The notes under the pieces are model-generated. The model did not search any database. It was not told where the DNA came from and was given only the letters and a program-made list of their open reading frames with translations. The translations under genes were made by a program, and so were the position numbers. 23,964 nt of DNA from a virus. Positions 21,085 to 23,964 of the stretch are shown here, in pieces. Location: positions 1 to 23,964 of the IMG/VR virus record IMGVR_UViG_3300008625_000073; one strand, 5' to 3'. Position 1 is the first letter of the stretch, and each line of letters starts with the position of its first letter.

Positions 21085-22046
21085 CAGGCATCCCTGTCGC
21101 TCTCAGTGAGGCGGAGGTCGATGCCCGTTTGGAGGGCGCCGACCTCCGCCCCACGGGTACCGACTACCGTTTCTTCCGCCCCACGTCGAAAGCGGTCGAC
21201 CGATGGGTCGAATACGCTGCAGGCAGCCACGACAGGTTCTTCCTGGGTCTCGCAGAGATCGACCAGCGGATGCGAGGAGTGTGGCCGTCAGACGTTCTCG
21301 TCGTCACTGGAAGGGCGCACAGCGGCAAGTCGGCGGTGCTGCTGTCATCCATAGTGAAGAACCTGCAGCAGGACGAAAACTTTCGTGCCGTTATCTTCAC
21401 ACCAGATGAACCAGAGATCCTCGTCGTGTCGAAACTGTACGCTTTGCTTTACCTGCAAAGCCTGGAAGACGTTGAACGCGGGCTACAAGATGCCGACCCT
21501 GCCTACCTGCAGCACATCGAAGCGGCGAAACCTTTGCTCGACAGGGTGAAGATCTTTCCATCTGCGATGCCGTTCGACGAAATGTCTATAGCATTAGCAG
21601 AGTGCGAAGACTACTGGCAGGTTCGACCCCGCTTCGCAATGATCGACTTCCTGGAACAGTTGCCAATGGCATCAGGATACGAAGGCGTGTCTTCCGTGCT
21701 GAAAGGCGTCAAGGAATGGGCCGAAACAGAAAACCTGCCCGTCGGCCTCGTCCACCAGTCAGGCAAGTCATCGACGCGTGGTTCCTCCAGGGGCATGGAC
21801 GACGGCAAGTTCAACGCTGACGAATACGCCATCCTCCAGTTGAATGTGTTTCGCAAACGAGATAACCCGAAACTCGACGACCATGAGAAACGAATCCATT
21901 CGGTATCTGTTTCACTAGACCTGTGCAAGAACAAGCGTCCTCCCTGCGAGATAACCAGCCCGCCAATCGACTACTTCATGGACCCTCGCTGCGGCATGGT
22001 TCGAGAATACTTCGACTCTGACATACCAGGCCAATGGATGATGTAA
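21081..22046 (+). CDS. RecA/DnaB-type replicative ATPase (helicase-like)
   Basis: The 321-aa protein has Walker A GRAHSGKS (residues 77-84) after a strand DVLVVT, then NFRAVIFTPDEPEILVVSK, a Walker B-like RFAMIDFLEQL and GLVHQSGKSSTRGSSRG, the usual late motif of DnaB-like ATPases with a His-Gln. It probably unwinds DNA together with the primase encoded next. The start is GTG, the second base of a GTGA overlap with the previous stop; a longer open frame begins at 21036 but overlaps the previous gene. Its C-terminus overlaps the primase start by 13 nt. Confidence 0.85.
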   Translation: MTGIPVALSEAEVDARLEGADLRPTGTDYRFFRPTSKAVDRWVEYAAGSHDRFFLGLAEIDQRMRGVWPSDVLVVTGRAHSGKSAVLLSSIVKNLQQDENFRAVIFTPDEPEILVVSKLYALLYLQSLEDVERGLQDADPAYLQHIEAAKPLLDRVKIFPSAMPFDEMSIALAECEDYWQVRPRFAMIDFLEQLPMASGYEGVSSVLKGVKEWAETENLPVGLVHQSGKSSTRGSSRGMDDGKFNADEYAILQLNVFRKRDNPKLDDHEKRIHSVSVSLDLCKNKRPPCEITSPPIDYFMDPRCGMVREYFDSDIPGQWMM

Positions 22047-22999
22047 CCGAAGAAACAGTGGCAATGTTTGCGGCCCTCCACGAAGGAGGCCGCATCGCCA
22101 TCAACTACGGCAGCATCAAACCTCTCGTAGACGCCCAGGGCGCCCCATACGCAGCAACAGGGGAGCCGTACGAAGACGCAATCAGAGACCACCTCAACGA
22201 CGAACCACCCATCGGGGTGTACCCACTGTTCCGCAACGACGACCACGGCGGCAGATGGCATGTCAACTGGTGCGCAGTCGACCTCGACGAAGGCGAAGGC
22301 GACCTCGTCCACGCCAAGAACCTGAAACTGCTACTCAACAAGTTTGGGATCACAGCGTTCATTGAGCGTTCCCGCTCCAAAGGATTCCACATCTGGGTGT
22401 ACCTGAAACAACCAGTAACCGCTGTCCTGGCGCGTGAAGCCCTGTTCGGAGCATGCGAACTCATTGATGTACCAACCAGAGAGGTGTATCCGAAACAAAC
22501 AGAACTCGACGGCAAAGGATACGGCAACTGTTTGCTACTTCCGTTCCCCAACATGTCGAACCCTGGCCGACAGGTCATCCTCGACGAGGACGACAGCCCG
22601 ACAACCGTTGCACGGTTCACGCATCTGGCGTGGACAACCAGGGCACCCGTCCACTCGATACAAACCCTCCACTCGCTACACAAGGAACGACACCTCAGGA
22701 GGGCGAATGCTTTCCTCGACGAGTCGGGTGTCGGCGCCATCCAGGGACGTGACGACAAAAACTTCAAATACATAGCGAGACAGATATGGGAAGGCGACGT
22801 TCGAGAAGACAGGTCAAACGCCCTGTACGCCTTCGCCTGCTCCCTGTTTCGCCAAAACTACAGAGATGACTCTGTGTTCCGTTGGTCTGCCGCCCTGGAT
22901 GAGAAGATCGGCAAGTTTGTTGGCCGCTCCGACCGCGAGAAGCGTCTGCATGAACTCGTTGAACATGCCAAGATCGACACTGACGTTGGGAGAGATTGA
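22034..22999 (+). CDS. Archaeo-eukaryotic-type primase (TOTE-like)
   Basis: The 321-aa protein shows AVDLDE (D83, D85: catalytic acidic pair), RSRSKGFHIWVYL (motif II, H119), and EVYPKQ then YGNCLLLPF. This is the pattern of archaeo-eukaryotic primase domains found in TOTE-type conflict systems and phage primases. It would make primers for DNA replication. Its N-terminal 60 residues are helical; the last third (AIQGRDDKNFKYIARQIWEG) resembles the C-terminal extensions of such primases. ATG overlaps the helicase end by 13 nt. The family was identified by motif only. Confidence 0.82.
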   Translation: MDDVTEETVAMFAALHEGGRIAINYGSIKPLVDAQGAPYAATGEPYEDAIRDHLNDEPPIGVYPLFRNDDHGGRWHVNWCAVDLDEGEGDLVHAKNLKLLLNKFGITAFIERSRSKGFHIWVYLKQPVTAVLAREALFGACELIDVPTREVYPKQTELDGKGYGNCLLLPFPNMSNPGRQVILDEDDSPTTVARFTHLAWTTRAPVHSIQTLHSLHKERHLRRANAFLDESGVGAIQGRDDKNFKYIARQIWEGDVREDRSNALYAFACSLFRQNYRDDSVFRWSAALDEKIGKFVGRSDREKRLHELVEHAKIDTDVGRD

Positions 23000-23340
23000 T
23001 GCCGAACCCGTTGACACACAAGTTCACGGTGCATACCAGCCCCAGGGTGAAGGGGCGTCCCCGTTTTGCGCGGGGACGCACGTACACGCCGAAGGCGACG
23101 ATAGATGCCGAGCAGATAATAGCGGAGGCGTACAGTGGGCCGAAGTTTGAGGGGCCTGTGTCGTTGTCGTGTGTGTTTCAGAAAGACAAGATCATTATTT
23201 CGTTGACTCCGTTGGCGGTTGAGAAGTCGCCGCTTCGTGGTGACGTATCCAACTATTTGAAACTTGTCGAGGATGCTTTGAACGGCTTGGCGTATGACGA
23301 TGACCGCCAGGTGCATCGTCTTGTCGGGAAGAAGCGGTAA
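22999..23340 (+). CDS. RusA-like Holliday-junction resolvase
   Basis: The 113-aa protein has the length of RusA (about 120 aa) and the catalytic region GDVSNYLKLVEDALNGLAYD followed by DDRQV. D82, N85, K88, D92 and D100-D102 correspond to the family's acidic metal-binding site and lysine. An N-terminal PRVKGRPRFARGRTYTP segment is also family-typical. It resolves four-way junctions in replicating or concatemeric phage DNA before packaging. ATG overlaps the primase stop by one nt (TGATG), with GGAGAG as SD. The activity is inferred from the family. Confidence 0.88.
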   Translation: MPNPLTHKFTVHTSPRVKGRPRFARGRTYTPKATIDAEQIIAEAYSGPKFEGPVSLSCVFQKDKIIISLTPLAVEKSPLRGDVSNYLKLVEDALNGLAYDDDRQVHRLVGKKR

Positions 23341-23813
23341 TGGGTAACAGGCTGCCAACCAACTGTTCTGTTTGTTACGGTGTGACGGATTGGGGGACGT
23401 TCAGGGCTGAGGCTGGGAAAGATCCGACCTGTGTCTGTTTAGACGAGGACAGGGTGTTTCTTTTGGAGGAGAAGGCGTGGGATGAGTTTGTTGCGATGGT
23501 CGACGACGACCGCCCCAGGTTCCTACCTGGGTTGAAGAAACTGATGGATCGAGCGGTGCCGTGGCTGATTGGTGATGTCCACGAAGCGGATAGTGCATCT
23601 CAGGATGCGGATGTACAGGCTGCACCTTGTGGAACAGACGAAAAGTTACAGGCTGTACCTTGTAGTTGCGGCAAGTACCGCTTCCCAGCGTTCGAGTTGG
23701 AGACATTGGACTGGTCGTGGGGGCCAATCACGGACGACGACGGCGTGCATGAGGCTGATCTGTGTCAGGAGTTGAAGCACGGGCTGATCCTTGATGTGGA
23801 GGCCCAGCAATGA
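23340..23813 (+). CDS. Cys-rich protein with DUF1778-like segment
   Basis: The 157-aa protein has CSVC (C9, C12) and CVC (C31, C33) in the first 35 residues, possibly a zinc site. Then comes RVFLLEEKAWDEFVAMVDDD, with RPRFLPGLKKLMDR, which resembles the C-terminal half of DUF1778-type antitoxins (LDEEAW..F...L). The C-terminal part is acidic and has CGTDEKLQAVPCSCGKYRF. ATG overlaps the stop of rusA (TAATG). Whether it is an antitoxin-derived regulator or something unrelated is unknown; no toxin partner is visible. Confidence 0.65.
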   Translation: MGNRLPTNCSVCYGVTDWGTFRAEAGKDPTCVCLDEDRVFLLEEKAWDEFVAMVDDDRPRFLPGLKKLMDRAVPWLIGDVHEADSASQDADVQAAPCGTDEKLQAVPCSCGKYRFPAFELETLDWSWGPITDDDGVHEADLCQELKHGLILDVEAQQ

Positions 23814-23899
23814 GCATTAGTGCATTACTTATCGACCTGCAAAAAAACTGGAGTTTCTTTGCACCTCTTCCTTATAAGAAACGGTTGTACCACAAATGA
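23810..23899 (+). CDS. 29-aa ORF, possibly a leader peptide
   Basis: The frame reads MSISALLIDLQKNWSFFAPL and ends PYKKRLYHK. It shares ATGA with the upstream stop and has an optimal GGAGG seven nt before the ATG. Its stop overlaps the next ATG (ATGA). It is noticeably AT-rich compared with the neighbours. It could be a real tiny protein or a translated leader coupling to the gene after it. Confidence 0.5.
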   Translation: MSISALLIDLQKNWSFFAPLPYKKRLYHK

Positions 23900-23964
23900 T
23901 GCTTGAAGTAGAAAACCGTGAACGATGGCTCATACTGAGAGCCTTACGGCGACTAGGCAACGAC
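23896..23964 (+). CDS. Partial gene at the right edge
   Basis: Only 23 codons are visible, beginning MMLEVENRERWLILRALRRL. The ATG overlaps the TGA of the 29-aa ORF. No SD is obvious, so translation may depend on coupling. The sequence is too short to name, but a helical N-terminus with WLILRALRRLG suggests a nucleic-acid or partner-binding helix. Confidence 0.5.
   Translation, partial: MMLEVENRERWLILRALRRLGND

Noticed and set aside
1-23964. CRISPR arrays, insertion sequences, tRNA genes, integrase or attachment sites
   Set aside because: I saw no regular spaced repeats, transposase or integrase motifs, or tRNA-like structures in any part of the window.

Overview
The window is part of a tailed double-stranded DNA bacteriophage genome, with no host chromosomal genes in view. 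It shows a small and large terminase, portal, scaffold, major capsid protein and head-tail adaptor, but no tape-measure or major tail-tube gene, so a short-tailed (podovirus-type) particle is most likely. The host is probably an actinobacterium. Reasons are the high GC, frequent GTG/TTG starts with good Shine-Dalgarno (SD) sites, a gp88-type cysteine protein, a DUF932 protein and several small Cys/His proteins of kinds familiar from actinophages. The tail proteins resemble marine phage types. The host assignment is inference. No integrase, repressor, lysin or DNA polymerase is visible, so lifestyle cannot be judged.

Layout. From 14445 down to 1 the minus strand carries a tightly packed late operon: TerS, two large unknown proteins, small proteins including a tiny membrane protein, a large terminase split into separate ATPase and nuclease genes, two small proteins, portal, scaffold, major capsid, a small Cys/His protein, head-tail adaptor, a large tail protein, three tail-fibre-like proteins and the start of a possible holin. 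Positions 14446-14961 are non-coding and full of palindromes and short tandem repeats. Strand composition flips sharply here: the plus strand is A/C-rich to the left and G/T-rich to the right. This is the best candidate in the window for a replication origin and/or packaging site. From 17581 down to 14962 lies a second minus-strand block (DUF932 protein, a small acidic protein, a small membrane protein, a gp88-type protein) with opposite coding-strand composition to the late operon.

From 17764 to the right end the plus strand carries early/replication genes: four small proteins, a 132-aa protein, a Cas4/RecB-like PD-(D/E)XK nuclease with a four-Cys set, an unknown 253-aa protein, a RecA/DnaB-type ATPase, an archaeo-eukaryotic-type primase, a RusA-like Holliday-junction resolvase, a Cys-rich protein with a DUF1778-like stretch, a 29-aa ORF and a cut-off gene. 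They overlap by 1-17 nt and are probably co-transcribed.

The points most worth a second look are the terminase split exactly in its inter-domain linker with a GTGA stop/start overlap, the composition flip and repeat cluster at 14.5-14.9 kb, a dispersed AAAGTGGGACAC motif resembling stoperators in distribution, a GGTAACG motif family concentrated at 14.5-20.9 kb, and a spaced direct repeat upstream of both minus-strand accessory transcription units.
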